Assembly (NCBI GenBank): GCA_021209875.1
Contig: JAGYVD010000007.1
Coordinates: 3,100,001-3,164,000, forward strand
From: Rosellinia necatrix
Lineage: Eukaryota; Ascomycota; Sordariomycetes; Xylariales; Xylariaceae
Length of the DNA stretch: 64,000 nucleotides
Reading direction: 5' to 3'
Under the pieces are notes generated by a model. That model worked only from the letters and a program-made list of their open reading frames with translations. It was not told the origin of the DNA and did no database searches. Shown piece by piece: positions 24,385 to 35,496 of this stretch. The translations under genes and the position numbers were made by a program. Positions within the stretch are counted from its first letter, which is position 1, and each line of letters begins with the position of its first letter.

Positions 24385-26862
24385 TTAGTCCTTGACCTCG
24401 AGAGGTTTATACGCCTGGTGACTAATTGCTTTCTTGACCGTGCTCAGCGGGTCCAGCTTTCGTTTCTTCACTGAAGAGCCGGAATCGACAACGACGGCCT
24501 CACCGTCCTCAGTCGTCTTAACATTTCCCTCCTCGCCCTCTTCCTCTTCCTCTTCCGGATCGTCGAACGAACCATTGTCGAGGAATACCTTGAGCATGGC
24601 CTGCGAGTAACCGCTGACGATGGCGGTCCCGGGCTGGTCGGCCGTGACAGGCTTGGGGGCCGTGGGGTCACCGTATGGCGCATTGCCATAGCCGGCGCGT
24701 CCGCCGGCGAGGTTCCAGAAGACGAGCTCGGGCATCTCGTAGCCCGCGTCCGCGTAGCTGCGCTTGATCCGCTCGAAAGACGAGCTAAAGCGGCCATGCG
24801 AGCTCTCGGCGGCGTCAAACTGCATGTCAGAGAAGACGAACACACGCTTGACCATGTCCTCTGGGGCGAGCTTGTTGCGGACAGCCATGGGGAGGATCAG
24901 GCTCTCGAAGACGGCTGTGAAGTTCGTGTTCATGCCCCACTCGGCGCGGCTGAGCTTGGATATCTTCGCGGTCAAGGGCTGCGATAGGTCCACGGTCTCT
25001 ACTTGGGGCGATTCGGAAAAAGTGATGAAATGGCCGCCAAAGGGGGGCGCCGTGACCTCGGCTACTAAAAGCGACAGCCCTATGGCGCTATCCATGGGGG
25101 TGGTGCCGTCACTGAAGACCGGATGTTGCATAGAGCCGGACACGTCACAGACAGCGATGCTGGACTCTAGAGTGCCCGAGTCCTTGATCCGTTGCACGAG
25201 CGTATTCCACTGCCCGTTGGAGGTCTTGGCGGACAGTTCTTGCATCTTCGCCGCGACAGTCCCCTTTGTCTTTCCCCGCCTATCGGCGGCCCCCCCTGGA
25301 TACATCTGTTGTCGGAGTGACATGACCAACGTGGACGGTAACAGCGTGGCACCGCTGATTTGCATCTTGCCCTCGGCCACGTCGGTGAGGTACTGGTCAA
25401 AGCGCTCCGTGTCCTTCTCGGCGAAGATCTTGGAATAATTTTTCATAGCCAACGACGGCACGCGGTCGTACTTGATCTTGTCGTAGGCCTTTGCGGAAAG
25501 CTTTCGCTCCACGATGTCGAGATGGGCACGCAGCGCCGAGATGCCCTTGCGGTACTCCTCCCGAGCACGGCGGAGATAGAGTTCTCGGTCCACACCATCA
25601 TGACTTGCATCATCGCTCGCCATGGGATGGAGCATCTCGGCGATACTAGAGACAATGAACGTATGCTTGTCATGGAAGCGATCGTGGGAGGGAGCCCATT
25701 TAGCACATAGCGAGATGCCCTGTTTTGCCTTGGGGTCTTTGTCATTCAGAAGAGCTAGGTCTGTCCTTAGCTGCTCAGCAAACAGACGAGCAACCGTCAG
25801 ATGGAGCCCGCGGTACACTGGGTCAGATGCAAAGGTGTCAACGGCCTTCTTGTGTCGTTCATCTCGCGTGCTATGCCGCCGAGTCTTGGCTTCTTCCTGG
25901 CTCACCATTCTGTCAACTGGCTCCTGGCCGGCCACGGCCTCAGGTGACTTCCCCTGTCTTTCGACATGTAGGATTTCCTGCTGTGTACCAAGGACGGTGA
26001 GCTGCCCATTGACGGCGAGGACAAGTATGTTCAGCAGATCTTTCCAGTAGCCGTGAGATACGCCATGCTTAACATCAAATTGTCCCACGTTGTCGGTGTC
26101 CTTCTCGGGTTCTGCACCCACCACTACTATCTCGGCGTCGGTCTCGGCTTTTTTCTCGGCTTTCTTTTGGATAACGGGGCGGCTTAACCAGCGGAGGTTC
26201 GCAATCAACGTGAGAGGGTGGTATTGTGCGAGCCAACCGGCACAGCGGTAGAAGGTGATCCGGGATGCCTTCCCCAGATGGATGGAACGACCATTGAAAA
26301 TGACCTTGAGTGTGGCAAGAGGATCCTCTTTCCAGGCGGCGTTGAGAAGCTCGAAAAGCCGCGGGCCGGATACGACGTCCTCCAGCTCGGTGAACAGATC
26401 GAGGAGAGGCGACGTGGTAGAGTGGTAGGCGACGTCGCCGTTCTCCGTGAGCATCTTGTTCTCTACATCCTCTTCCGACACGGGTCTTGGTCTCTGGTGT
26501 GACAAGAGGCCTTCGATAAACGGGTGAATGCGCCCGCCCAGCTTGGCATCAGGGGGCTCTTCGGACCGAGCCTCAGCTGTCGTGATCGGGTCGGCCTGGG
26601 CCAAAGCGCCACGGGTTTCTTGCAAAGTGGTGGAGCTGACGAGAGTGAAACTATCCTCCTTGTCACCCTCTTCATCCCTCGCGGCTTCCCCTTCAGCCGG
26701 CTGGGGAGCATCCTTGCTACGGATAATGTCTCTGACAAGATTATCGAATGCAGGCTGTGGTATGGAGAGATCGAGGCCATCATGGACAGGGAACAGCACA
26801 GGGACACCGGACCTGAGATACCAGGGCTCCTGGTGCTCCTGGTGCTCAGTAGGAACAGCCAT
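24385..26862 (-). CDS. DUF2828 / von Willebrand A-like domain protein
   Basis: Intronless, 825 aa from the ATG at 26862 (MAVPTEHQEH); the frame is open a little further upstream but has no earlier ATG. The region from about residue 110 to the C-terminus matches the fungal/plant DUF2828 family: PLLDLFTELEDVVSG, IKYDRVPSLAMKNY, then a vWA-like part beginning IAVCDVSGSMQHP, whose DxSGS is a MIDAS metal-binding motif, and KRVFVFSDMQFD. The C-terminal 70 residues are acidic (DDPEEEEEEGEEG) and end with KKRKLDP, a likely nuclear signal. The family is related in layout to TROVE/Ro proteins, but no biochemical role is established to my knowledge. Confidence 0.9.
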   Translation of the reverse strand: MAVPTEHQEHQEPWYLRSGVPVLFPVHDGLDLSIPQPAFDNLVRDIIRSKDAPQPAEGEAARDEEGDKEDSFTLVSSTTLQETRGALAQADPITTAEARSEEPPDAKLGGRIHPFIEGLLSHQRPRPVSEEDVENKMLTENGDVAYHSTTSPLLDLFTELEDVVSGPRLFELLNAAWKEDPLATLKVIFNGRSIHLGKASRITFYRCAGWLAQYHPLTLIANLRWLSRPVIQKKAEKKAETDAEIVVVGAEPEKDTDNVGQFDVKHGVSHGYWKDLLNILVLAVNGQLTVLGTQQEILHVERQGKSPEAVAGQEPVDRMVSQEEAKTRRHSTRDERHKKAVDTFASDPVYRGLHLTVARLFAEQLRTDLALLNDKDPKAKQGISLCAKWAPSHDRFHDKHTFIVSSIAEMLHPMASDDASHDGVDRELYLRRAREEYRKGISALRAHLDIVERKLSAKAYDKIKYDRVPSLAMKNYSKIFAEKDTERFDQYLTDVAEGKMQISGATLLPSTLVMSLRQQMYPGGAADRRGKTKGTVAAKMQELSAKTSNGQWNTLVQRIKDSGTLESSIAVCDVSGSMQHPVFSDGTTPMDSAIGLSLLVAEVTAPPFGGHFITFSESPQVETVDLSQPLTAKISKLSRAEWGMNTNFTAVFESLILPMAVRNKLAPEDMVKRVFVFSDMQFDAAESSHGRFSSSFERIKRSYADAGYEMPELVFWNLAGGRAGYGNAPYGDPTAPKPVTADQPGTAIVSGYSQAMLKVFLDNGSFDDPEEEEEEGEEGNVKTTEDGEAVVVDSGSSVKKRKLDPLSTVKKAISHQAYKPLEVKD

Positions 26863-29673
26863 GATTAGGAGCAAGGTAGTAGCGAGAGTAACTAATTATT
26901 CGGAATTAAATTATTGAAATAAGGTTTCAAGTGCCGTAAAACAATCCGTAGCCCAGAGGACTCTATGCCTACCTAATCTCAGGAAGGGCTTCAGAGGCGA
27001 AGGGGGAGCGAGAGGAAGGGGAGAGAGAGGGAGGGAGGAGGGGGAGACACTACAAGAGTCAATATTGCAAACAGTCAGTCCGAGAGACAAACCATGATAT
27101 AGACTAAAATACATATATAGCAAGTGCTAAACACACCTGCATGGCCTTACATGCTTTTAGCTTATTCCAGTAGGCTGGTAGATACTAGGCAAGTAAGTAC
27201 TCAACCTACCTAGGTAGGGTAGTTATTAGTTAGGGTATTAGTTAGGGTATTAGTTAGGGTATTAGGTAGGTAGGTATGCATGTAATGCATCATGATATAA
27301 TCCACTCGGATACCAACAGGCTGCATGCCCAAAAGTCTAGAACCCTAGGTACCTACCTAGCACCTAATCCTCTACCTAGGTAGGTACCTAGCCTATCTAA
27401 TGTTAAGCACCTAGGTGGCTTATAGCAATGTGAACGGCACTATGACTCACCCCGGTTTTAACTAGGTAAGTTCCTTCCTAGGCAACCAACAGCCAACAGC
27501 TAAAATAGCCAATTAGGGTTTGTAACATTGCTATCCTTGGCCTCAGCCGTAGGAGCAAAAACCGTTCGATGGTAAGATACAACTGCTGTGTGCGTCACCG
27601 GCGAGTGAAACCAGAGACAGTAAAGCCCATAAGTTTAGTCGTCTCCACTAATTATACTATTCGCATACCCATAGTATAGGATTAATGGCAGGTGTAGGGT
27701 TGGCTAATAGCCGTTCGGATCGATATGAACTATAAAGGAAGGTATATAAACAGCGGTTACCCCTGCCAGAGCATGCGTTTCGCGGCCCTCTAACTGGGGC
27801 AATAGGTGGTTATTATCTAGATCGAGGTACCTCCAACCACCCACCTGGGCAGCTACTTCTCCCAGAGGACTGCCTCCACAACTCGACTTGTAAAGTGAAA
27901 CACTCACAAGGGTTAAATAGATGCACGTTTCTACCAGGTTCGTGTAACTTTCCTAAAGGAGTAATCTCTAAAACAGCTGAGGGGCCGGCCCGTGATATGT
28001 ATGGTTACCACCCTAATGGTATGGCTTGTGATGACAACAGCGATACGCCCTTATCACCTAGTAGTAGTGAGTTGGCGAGGCCAGCATGGATACCTACAAC
28101 GACTCAAATTAACGCCCACCTATGTCGTGTATATAGGCATTTAGTCGGAAGTATCAGCTCAGAGGTGATGGCCAATTGCCAGGGTAGGAGAAACCTGTCT
28201 TAGATATCATCAAATTCATGAGAGTAGCCTCGTGGAACATAATCCGGGGCGTCATATGTATAGTACAAAATAAAAAGACTTTGAACCACAGGCGCATGCC
28301 CACTATAGAAGAGGCCTACGAGTTAGGTCTTTGAGGAGATTCTAGGATCCAGTGCTATGCATGTGCATGTGGCTCGTAGGCTTTAACCGCACTGCACGAG
28401 TAGACAACAAAACGGCAAAAGAAAACATTGTAGGCGGTAACCAATAGGCGATATCGACAAATCCCTAAACCACAATTCAGAAATTATTGACAATATAAAA
28501 CCTAGAAACCGTCTTAACTGAGGTTTCGACCACATGCCGTGCCTTATATCTGCAAATCCTTTTCGCCTATGTGCCTTCTGATTTGACAAAGGTGACAAAA
28601 CCCTCTTGTCCATATGACTGACTGTCTTACGTGGTGCTTAGATTGTGGCGATATTTTCTTGTGTGCCCCTTTTTCTAACTCGGTGAGATTTAAAGGCAGT
28701 AAAGTCTCTAAGTTGTATAATGACCAATCCTATGAGACCCGACATGGATATCAACAAGATTTGCCCATTTTCGTCTCACGCCAGAGAAACGTGACACTGT
28801 AGGCAGTATCGGGAAGTTGTGAAGGAGTTTGCATATGCAGAACAGGATTCGGTGGCAAGCGATAGGTTCACTACTACGCTACACTACCCCCAACTTCCAT
28901 GTTATTATTGCGCAGAATGGGATGGTTCCACTGACTACCCACGATCATACATATTCCATGGGTATCCTGCAAGCTTGAAAAAAAAACATTTTTATCTTTC
29001 TTTGTAGAATTCCAAGTCTCGCGGAGTAGCGTTGTCGATTGAGGTAACGAGCGGGATAGATAAGGGAAACAATCACGCGATCTAGATAGGTAAACAAGTA
29101 TTTAGGTAATCTATCTTGCTACATGTAGGTTTCAATGCAAATACAGGATTGCAGTAATCGCTTAGCTACACAAATGATCGAATAGGGGTCACATGACGCC
29201 TCCGGCCGGGCAGTTAACGGTGTCCTACGGACGACGCGATCCACTTCTACCGTGGCATCAAGTCTACTGAAGCCGTCAGAGGCTTGAGAAAATGACACCA
29301 AGGACACAGAACAACCTGTCTAAGAGTAAACATATCTTGATAGAGCCTCAGCCTGGACTAGAACTGACACCTTGTATGACGTCTATCATTGGTAGGTTAC
29401 ATGCAGCTCAAGGACCGGGGGACACGGTTCGGCGCTTGCGGTTTGACTTTGTGATCCCTTGCTTTCGTCCAGATTGTGCAACTTTCCTACGACTTCATCG
29501 ATCCACACAGATGTAGAATAGAGGCAATGGGCTGAAACACGACGATGCCCTCCCGTATTCCTGGCTCGAAAATCTTCGATATAAAGACATACGCTGGCGC
29601 TGTTGTCTGGCTCGAGAACCACGCTCATTACCCCCTATCACCACACAGCCCTTCCCCCCTCACATTGCGAACC
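26863..29673. other. 2.8-kb AT-rich spacer with tandem repeats
   Basis: Divergent upstream regions of the DUF2828 (-) and WSC (+) genes. A purine-rich GAGGGAG tract lies at 27000-27050, a TTAGGG-containing tandem at about 27224-27264, and repeated CCTAGGTAGG words at 27205-27400. No gene-like frame was found; the remainder is AT-rich. Confidence 0.5.
27224..27264. repeat. 12-bp tandem repeat containing TTAGGG
   Basis: About three head-to-tail copies of TTAGTTAGGGTA, running into a GGTAGGTAGGTA stretch. It contains the fungal telomere hexamer TTAGGG, but spaced by six bases, so it is not a telomere array. Confidence 0.8.
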
Positions 29674-31258
29674 ATGTACATGAGATCGATTCTCGGCCTG
29701 GCAATCCTCGCTTCTGGGGCGGATGCATTTTGGCGCTTGCCGTGCTCTTCCCCGGTCGTTGTCGAGCGAGCTGATCCCATCGTAGACCCCAATGCGGTCT
29801 CCAAGCACGTCCACACCGTGCTCGGCGCCAATGCCTTCAACTTCACCATGAATTACGAAGATACGCAGACCGCGTCATGTTCTACATGCAAAGCTGTCGA
29901 GGATCTGTCTAATTACTGGGTGCCGAACCTCTACTACCACGCACAGAATGGCAGTTTCATCCCAGTGAGGCAGACCGGGGGCGCCTTGATCTACTACTTG
30001 TGAGTTGTTAACGAACTGCCTTTATGACCGTGGGAAAATTATTGACTCGTAGCAAAAGGCAACGCTTCGACCCCAAGGACCCCAATGCGGCGGAGGGGCT
30101 TATCGCCTTTCCAAAGGACTTCCGGATGCTTGCCGGTAACCCGACCAACCGCAACTTCACCAACACCCCTGAGCAGCGGGCCGTGTCCTTCGTCTGCCTC
30201 GGAACCGAAGGCCCGGCGACCTACAACATGCCGAACAAGAACTGCCCCGGCGGCCTTCGGGCGCAGCTGATCATGCCATCGTGCTGGGACGGCCGAAACC
30301 TGGACTCGCCAGACCACAAGAGCCACATGGCGTACCCCAGCGGGCTCGACAACGGGGTATGCCCAAGCTCGCACCCGAAGCGGTTCATCACCCTGTTCTA
30401 CGAGGTCAACTGGAGCGTCGACGACTTCAAGAACATGTGGTACGGCAACGAGCAACCTTTCGTGTTCTCCAACGGGTAAGCCCCCCTCCCCCCTTTTTTT
30501 TTTTTCTCCTTCCCACCACCACCACTACTACCACCAGCAACACACAACTAACCGACGACTCCTATCCCCCTAGCGACCCGACGGGCTACGGCTACCACGG
30601 CGACTTCGTCAACGGGTGGGACATCCCGACGCTGCAGAGGGCGATCAACGAGTGCAACGCGGCGAGCGGGAACATCGAGGAGTGCGGCGCGTTCACGCTG
30701 CGCCGCGACGAGGACATGAACGCGTGCAAGGTTCTGCCGCGCGTGCACGAGGCCGTCGGCGGCGGCGGCGGCGCGGCGCTCTCGGCCCTTCCGGGTTGCA
30801 ACGCGGTACAGCGCGGGCCTGGGCCGGCGACGACGACGGCGCCGACGGGCTGCGGCGGCGCGCCGGCGGTCATCGGGGATCCGATCCGGCCGTACACGGA
30901 CGCGAGCGCGACGCAGGGCTGGGCGCACGTGGCGTGCGCGAAGGACCCGCAGGGGGGTGGCCAGCGCCGCACGCTCGCCGACTACGCCCTCGACCGCGGC
31001 GACATGACGGTGGCGCGCTGCCTCGACGCCTGCGGCGCCCGCGGCTACCGGTTCGCCGGCGTCGAGTACCGCTCCCAGTGCTTCTGCGGCAACGCCCTGT
31101 CCCCCGACCGCCTCCCCACCCCGGGGACCCTCGGCGACTGCTCCCTGCCCTGCGCCGGCGACCCCGCCCAGCTCTGCGGCGGCGCCGCCCAGGTCTCCGT
31201 CTACGAGCGGTGCGCCGACCCCGCCCACTGCGTCAACTACGACGGCGACTACCACTAG
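29674..31258 (+). CDS. Secreted DUF1996 protein with C-terminal WSC domain
   Basis: Exons are 29674-29999, 30059-30475 and 30574-31258, coding for 475 aa; introns are 59 and 98 nt. A signal peptide is clear (RSILGLAILASGADA). DUF1996 covers about residues 35-330 and includes HVHTVLGANAF, FPKDFRMLAGNP, CWDGRNLDSPDHKSHMAYP and GYGYHGDFVNGWD. A low-complexity Thr/Pro/Gly linker leads to one WSC domain at about 375-465 (CLDACGARGYRFAGVEYRSQCFCGN, then CSLPCAGDPAQLCGG). WSC domains bind carbohydrate; DUF1996-WSC proteins are secreted or wall-associated fungal proteins without a settled enzymatic role. Exon 3 is much more GC-rich than exon 1. The acceptor of intron 1 was chosen because AAAAG then GCAACGC restores the conserved YYLQRFDP. 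Confidence 0.9.
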
Positions 31259-31789
31259 GTCGGTCGGTCGAGTCCTAAGTCTCTCTATCTATCTCTCCCT
31301 ATCTCTGGCTCTCGCTATGGTAAGGTAGGGTAGAGAGAGAGAGAGAGAGGCGGGACTCTTTGCGCTCTTGCTTCGGGTTTGGAATGACGGTGCTATTTCC
31401 CACCTCTTCCTTCCCCCTGTCCCCCCTTTCCCCCTTTTCTTTCGCAGCATACATATTTTTTTCAATTCGTTCACTTCATGTAGAGTGAATGGGACATAAG
31501 AGTTAGGATAAGCACATACCGCTGTTGTTGCTATGCAGTTCTTCGACGATGTATACACTTGGTTTCTCTATCACATTTATCTGTAGATAACGATCATCAT
31601 CATTCATTAAAAAAAACTTTGGATTTTTTACACTTCTGAAAACTAAGCGCTCTCGTGGAAGCGGCGGAATCGACCCGGAACCTTCATAGCCCAATGATTT
31701 ATCCTAGGTGTCCCACCTCCGTCAGATCCGTACAGTATAAAATTTAATCGTATATATATATATATATATATATGTATTCGTGGGCACGT
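31259..31789. other. Convergent spacer, WSC gene to MIOX, with (TA)n run
   Basis: 3' flanks of two convergent genes. It holds a GA-rich run near 31331-31349 and a (TA)11 run at about 31751-31773 close to the MIOX stop. A short tRNA-3'-half-like stretch on the minus strand near 31650-31690 was judged insufficient. Confidence 0.5.
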
Positions 31790-32722
31790 CTACCATTTAA
31801 TGACCTTCTGAGGGAAGTACTCGTCGATAAGCTCGAGGTAGTAGGGCTTGAGCTCCTCGATGTCGGGGAGGCCGTCGCTCTTGCTGTACAGGTCGTATGG
31901 GTTGAAGGCGCGGACGGCCTCCAGCATCTTCTCGTCGTGCTCGTTCATGAACTCGCGGTAAGCGCCTTCCTTGTGCCAGGGGTAGAAGGAGTGGTAGCGG
32001 ATCATGGCCAGAGCCTCCGGGGGGAGGGTGGACTGGTCCTTGACGATGTGGTAGAGGTACTCATCGTGGCCCCAGGACAGCATGATGTTGTCCATGCCGC
32101 AGCCGGGGGTGTAGATGCCGTGCTTGGTGCTGTAGATCGGATCTTTGCTGTCTGGGTTATCGGCGAAAGAGCCGGGGTAGATGATGCGCTCATCAAAAGC
32201 GCAGCCCACGGGGAATGTGTCACCCACGACGTCCCACTGACCTTGGGATCCGTAGAAGAATAAGAGCTTTCCCAAGTCGTGGATCAGACCTGTGAGCTGC
32301 ATCCATCGAGGCTTGCCGTCCCTGCGGATAGCCTCGGCGGATTGGAGGAGATGCTGAATTTGGGATAAGCTCGTGTCGGGGTCAGACTCGTCGATGAGGG
32401 TGTTGAGCTTCTCCATAGCTTCCCAGATGGTCATCTCGTCCCGCTTCTGGAACTTGAGGTCATTCCGTACTTTTAGGTTATAAGCGACGGTTTGCTTAGT
32501 GTGCTGCTCTAGATAGAAGGATTTGACCCGGTCACAGGCGTCTTCGTACTGCCTGAATTGGGCCTTGTCCTTCTCGGCATCGAACTTAGATTCCTCGGCC
32601 CATTGCTGTTGCTTCTTCAGCTGGTCTTTCAGGACATTGACTTTGTCGACGTTATCCGAGGTCGCCTCAAGTTCTAGACCATCGCGGCTAATAGTGTCGT
32701 CGGCGAGGAGGCCTGGCGCCAT
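31790..32722 (-). CDS. MIOX: myo-Inositol oxygenase (EC 1.13.99.1)
   Basis: Intronless, 310 aa, slightly longer than animal MIOX. It catalyses O2-dependent ring cleavage of myo-inositol to D-glucuronate using a di-iron centre, in the cytosol. The expected iron ligands are all visible: His124 (SQIQHLLQSAEAIR), His148-Asp149 (LTGLIHDLGKLL), His219 (LSWGHDEYLYH), His244 (MIRYHSFYPWH) and Asp277 (NPYDLYSKSD). Spacing agrees with the mouse enzyme to within a residue or two. The C-terminal ELIDEYFPQKVIKW is the usual MIOX end. The promoter has a fourfold 13-bp repeat. Neighbours are a Zn2Cys6 regulator and, further along, a sugar permease, suggesting inducible inositol use (inference). Confidence 0.97.
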   Translation of the reverse strand: MAPGLLADDTISRDGLELEATSDNVDKVNVLKDQLKKQQQWAEESKFDAEKDKAQFRQYEDACDRVKSFYLEQHTKQTVAYNLKVRNDLKFQKRDEMTIWEAMEKLNTLIDESDPDTSLSQIQHLLQSAEAIRRDGKPRWMQLTGLIHDLGKLLFFYGSQGQWDVVGDTFPVGCAFDERIIYPGSFADNPDSKDPIYSTKHGIYTPGCGMDNIMLSWGHDEYLYHIVKDQSTLPPEALAMIRYHSFYPWHKEGAYREFMNEHDEKMLEAVRAFNPYDLYSKSDGLPDIEELKPYYLELIDEYFPQKVIKW

Positions 32723-33449
32723 TGTGGTTCAAAAGGTGTTAATTTGTTGTGAGATTCCGCACTGCTTTCGATGCGAGGAAGTAGGTAGGCTTCGAGATAT
32801 AAACCGTCTTTGAATGTGGTCTTTGAATGTGGTCTTTGAATATGTTCTTTGAATATGGAATTGGGCTCTCTGGCGGACCAGGAGAAGCCCGAGGGCCTGA
32901 AGCGCCCATCTTGATATATCCCAAGCCCAGATGCATGGACCTAGAGGCAATACGTGGGTGGGTGCAAGGAGAGGTCGTGTAAGTGACCTCACGCCCCACC
33001 AGTGGATGCTGATGGCGTAAAGGTCGGGACATCCAATCGGGTAAAAATCGCCGACCAGCCCCAAGACGGCCGTCAATAGCTCCCTGTCAAAAAGCATCAA
33101 GGGCCCTGCTCCACAACGTGGGGATTAAATCCAAGGTGAATAGTCTATAAATGTGATAAAGAGGTAATAATTTCCGACCGGGCTGATTTACCGCAGCCAT
33201 GGCAGGCGTCGTGTAGTGCTGTTGTTGTCTGGATAATACGATCACGGGACTTGTTATCTTGTCGGTTTGCAGGCCAAGCCTTTGTAGAGACATCCCGTAT
33301 CACCGAACTAGCGAGGTATTGTGCTTGAACCTGCTCATGGTTCTCATGGTTTGCCTCGAAATTACAAACAAGGTAATTTTTTTTTTTTTTAAGACCTGCC
33401 GCCATTGCCTTGCGCATCGCGGATTCGATATCCATATAGAGAAAGCCGT
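32723..33449. promoter_or_regulatory. MIOX upstream region and 3' flank of the zinc-cluster gene
   Basis: A 727-bp spacer between two tandem minus-strand genes. The 13-bp tandem repeat (32806-32857) lies 84-135 bp upstream of the MIOX start. An (A/T)-run of 14 occurs near 33378. Nothing else is recognised. Confidence 0.6.
32806..32857. repeat. Fourfold 13-bp tandem repeat in the MIOX promoter
   Basis: Four adjacent copies of KTCTTTGAATRTG (32806-32818, 32819-32831, 32832-32844, 32845-32857), differing at two positions. In MIOX orientation each reads CAYATTCAAAGAM. Position just upstream of the MIOX start suggests either regulator binding or leader sequence. Confidence 0.85.
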
Positions 33450-35496
33450 TCAGTCATCGGGGTCTGTCCATCCCCATGCTTTCATTAGTTGTTGTCGTAT
33501 GGCTGTCGTTGGTCGTGCATGGGCTGACTCGGTCTTCCGGAGGAGCTCGGCCAGAGCTTCCTGGTCACCCTGATCGCTGAAACGGTCCCCAACTAAGAGC
33601 TGCGGTTAATTGGCTGTCTTTATGGCTATGGTATGCGGCACTTACACATGGCAATACCGATACAAGCCGTAAACATGGCCGGTGGTGTCCATTGGTTGCT
33701 GATTCCAAGGCCGCATAGCTCTCGCATGAGCACCTCAATGCGAAGCTTTATGTCATTAGCTACAAAACATGAACCGCCGTTTCTATGAACTACTCGCAGC
33801 CTACCTTTATTTTTCGTAATGCTGCTCGCCGATTTGTGCCTACACGGGGGATCGAAGGGTCAAATTGTACCAGAAATAGTTGAGCTAAGAGATGATGCTG
33901 AATTCCCTGAACTAATTCCAATCGGTCAGCGCGGTAGAGGGGGTTGTATCGTGATGGATAACCCACTGTGGCAGCTAGACCCATGCCAGATTTCAGGGAA
34001 TGCCTCTGATTCCGTACGGTCTCGATAGAAGAAGGGGTTAAACGAGGAGGGTCTCGCTCGGGTCCAGCTTTCGGCTGCGTCATTGAGTGTGGTCCATCTC
34101 TGAGTGGTTAGGGGGATATCGCCGAAACAGGAATTCAAGATATCAGCTAGGAGGATAATGGCACGATTTGACCATGTATAGTCATCCGCCGGTTCCAGTG
34201 ATCGATCCACAATGCAGTCGTCCAAGTTCAGTTTCACCCGTTGCTGCGTAACGATGGCAATATAAATCTCTTGCCGAAGCCCGACCCAAAAAGATGCTGC
34301 GCTCAGACTACCTGGAACCATATATTGGTCTCCCGCATTGACGAATGCGTGGATGCCGAGGAGGTGGCCGTAGTGGTCTTGTCCGGTGAGAGAACCTGTG
34401 ATGTGAGTTAATAAACGGCATCCCCGCGATTCTTTGCTCGTTTCCTACCATCCATTTCTTCCAGCATGCGGAGGATAATGGTTGCTGCAAATAGGTTTTC
34501 ATCGGCAACGGCGGAAGAGTGGTTCATCATTGGGATGAGGTACCTGAGACACTCATCATGGTATCTATTCGACGCTAACGGATCAAAGTCCGTAGTATGG
34601 CTAAGGTGTCTTGCAGCAATGGCCAAGATTGCGTTGAAGAGAGTGTGACAAGTGTTGGCTAGCTCAGGCACGATCAATTCGAAATGCCGACTTGGATCGC
34701 AACAATCTAGCTATTACTACCATCAGCAAATGCGGCCATTTGAGGCTATTCCTCCCGCCACCACACTGGGGACTTACACAAACGGCTATTTTTTGTATAT
34801 AATGCCGAAATAAACCAGCTTCCGTCCGATCTTTGAGGGGCAAAGCAGCCGTATCGTAAAACTGCGAGGCTGGTACGTCCCCGTGGGATGGCGCGTGCGA
34901 ACTAAAATTATGCTGCGAAGGCTGCATAGTCTGCAGACCTTCTGCATCCGAGCCACTGTGGTGGTGCTCCGTCCGCGAATGAGGACTGGCATCAGCCGCC
35001 AATGGCTCTAATCTTGAGTACAGAGCGGCACTATCCGGTGCGCAGCTTTGCGGGACTGCCTCGGTTGGCGAGTGGCTCGAATGCCCGCTCCGTGTAGCGT
35101 CACCTGAGATTGGGAGAGAGGCTTCTGCCGAGGCCGGCTCTGGTTCGCCATGATACCCGTCGTCAGTGTAGAAGTGGTGGTGAGATGTGCCATCATCCAG
35201 TGAATTCCCTGTCACTAAATCATGGGTTTCATCCACGTAGATCACTATCAGCTCCTTTAGCAGTTGACCTCCCAATAATAAACAGTCGGCGAGTCGGCGG
35301 TCTTACACCTTCGTGGCGGCCTCAGCCATTTTTGGCTCTTGCTAAATCCGGCTCCTATCGGTGAGAGTTAGGGTTCAGAGGTCTTGCCAGGGGCAGGGCG
35401 TGGTCAATTCACCGATGCTTGATTTGAACTTGAAGGCGAGTTTGCATTCGCGACCTGCACGCGCGCATCGACCACAGCTTGGAGTATCACGGTCGC
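33450..35496 (-). CDS. Zn2Cys6 regulator with Fungal_trans_2 domain; first half of zinc cluster not found
   Basis: Exons (minus strand) are 35496-35413, 35354-35307, 35244-34778, 34710-34449, 34395-33967, 33911-33805, 33745-33646 and 33592-33450, all in phase, giving about 546 residues. The first visible exon encodes CD-x5-CGRCARAGREC, the second half of a Zn2Cys6 cluster, then FKFKSSIGAGFSKSQKWLRP and LIYVDETHDLV, both typical linkers. A His/Ser/Pro-rich region follows. The regulatory domain includes LFRHYIQKIAV, DPSRHFELIVPELANTC, LFNAILAIAARHLS, RPSSFNPFFYRDR, FPEIWHGSSCH, FDPSIPRVG and a C-terminal QQLMKAWGWTDPDD, as in the PF11951-type family. The upstream exon with the first C-x2-C-x6 should end in T before a GT donor; I could not find it within about 500 bp. 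The gene lies between MIOX and a sugar permease and may regulate them (inference). Confidence 0.8.

Noticed and set aside
30548..31278. Long ORFs on both strands over exon 3 of the WSC gene
   Set aside because: Ala/Arg-rich shadows of a very GC-rich exon; the sense frame has the WSC cysteines.
31645..31690. GGGTCGATTCCG stretch on the minus strand resembling a tRNA 3' half
   Set aside because: B box lacks one T and there is no matching A box or acceptor stem.
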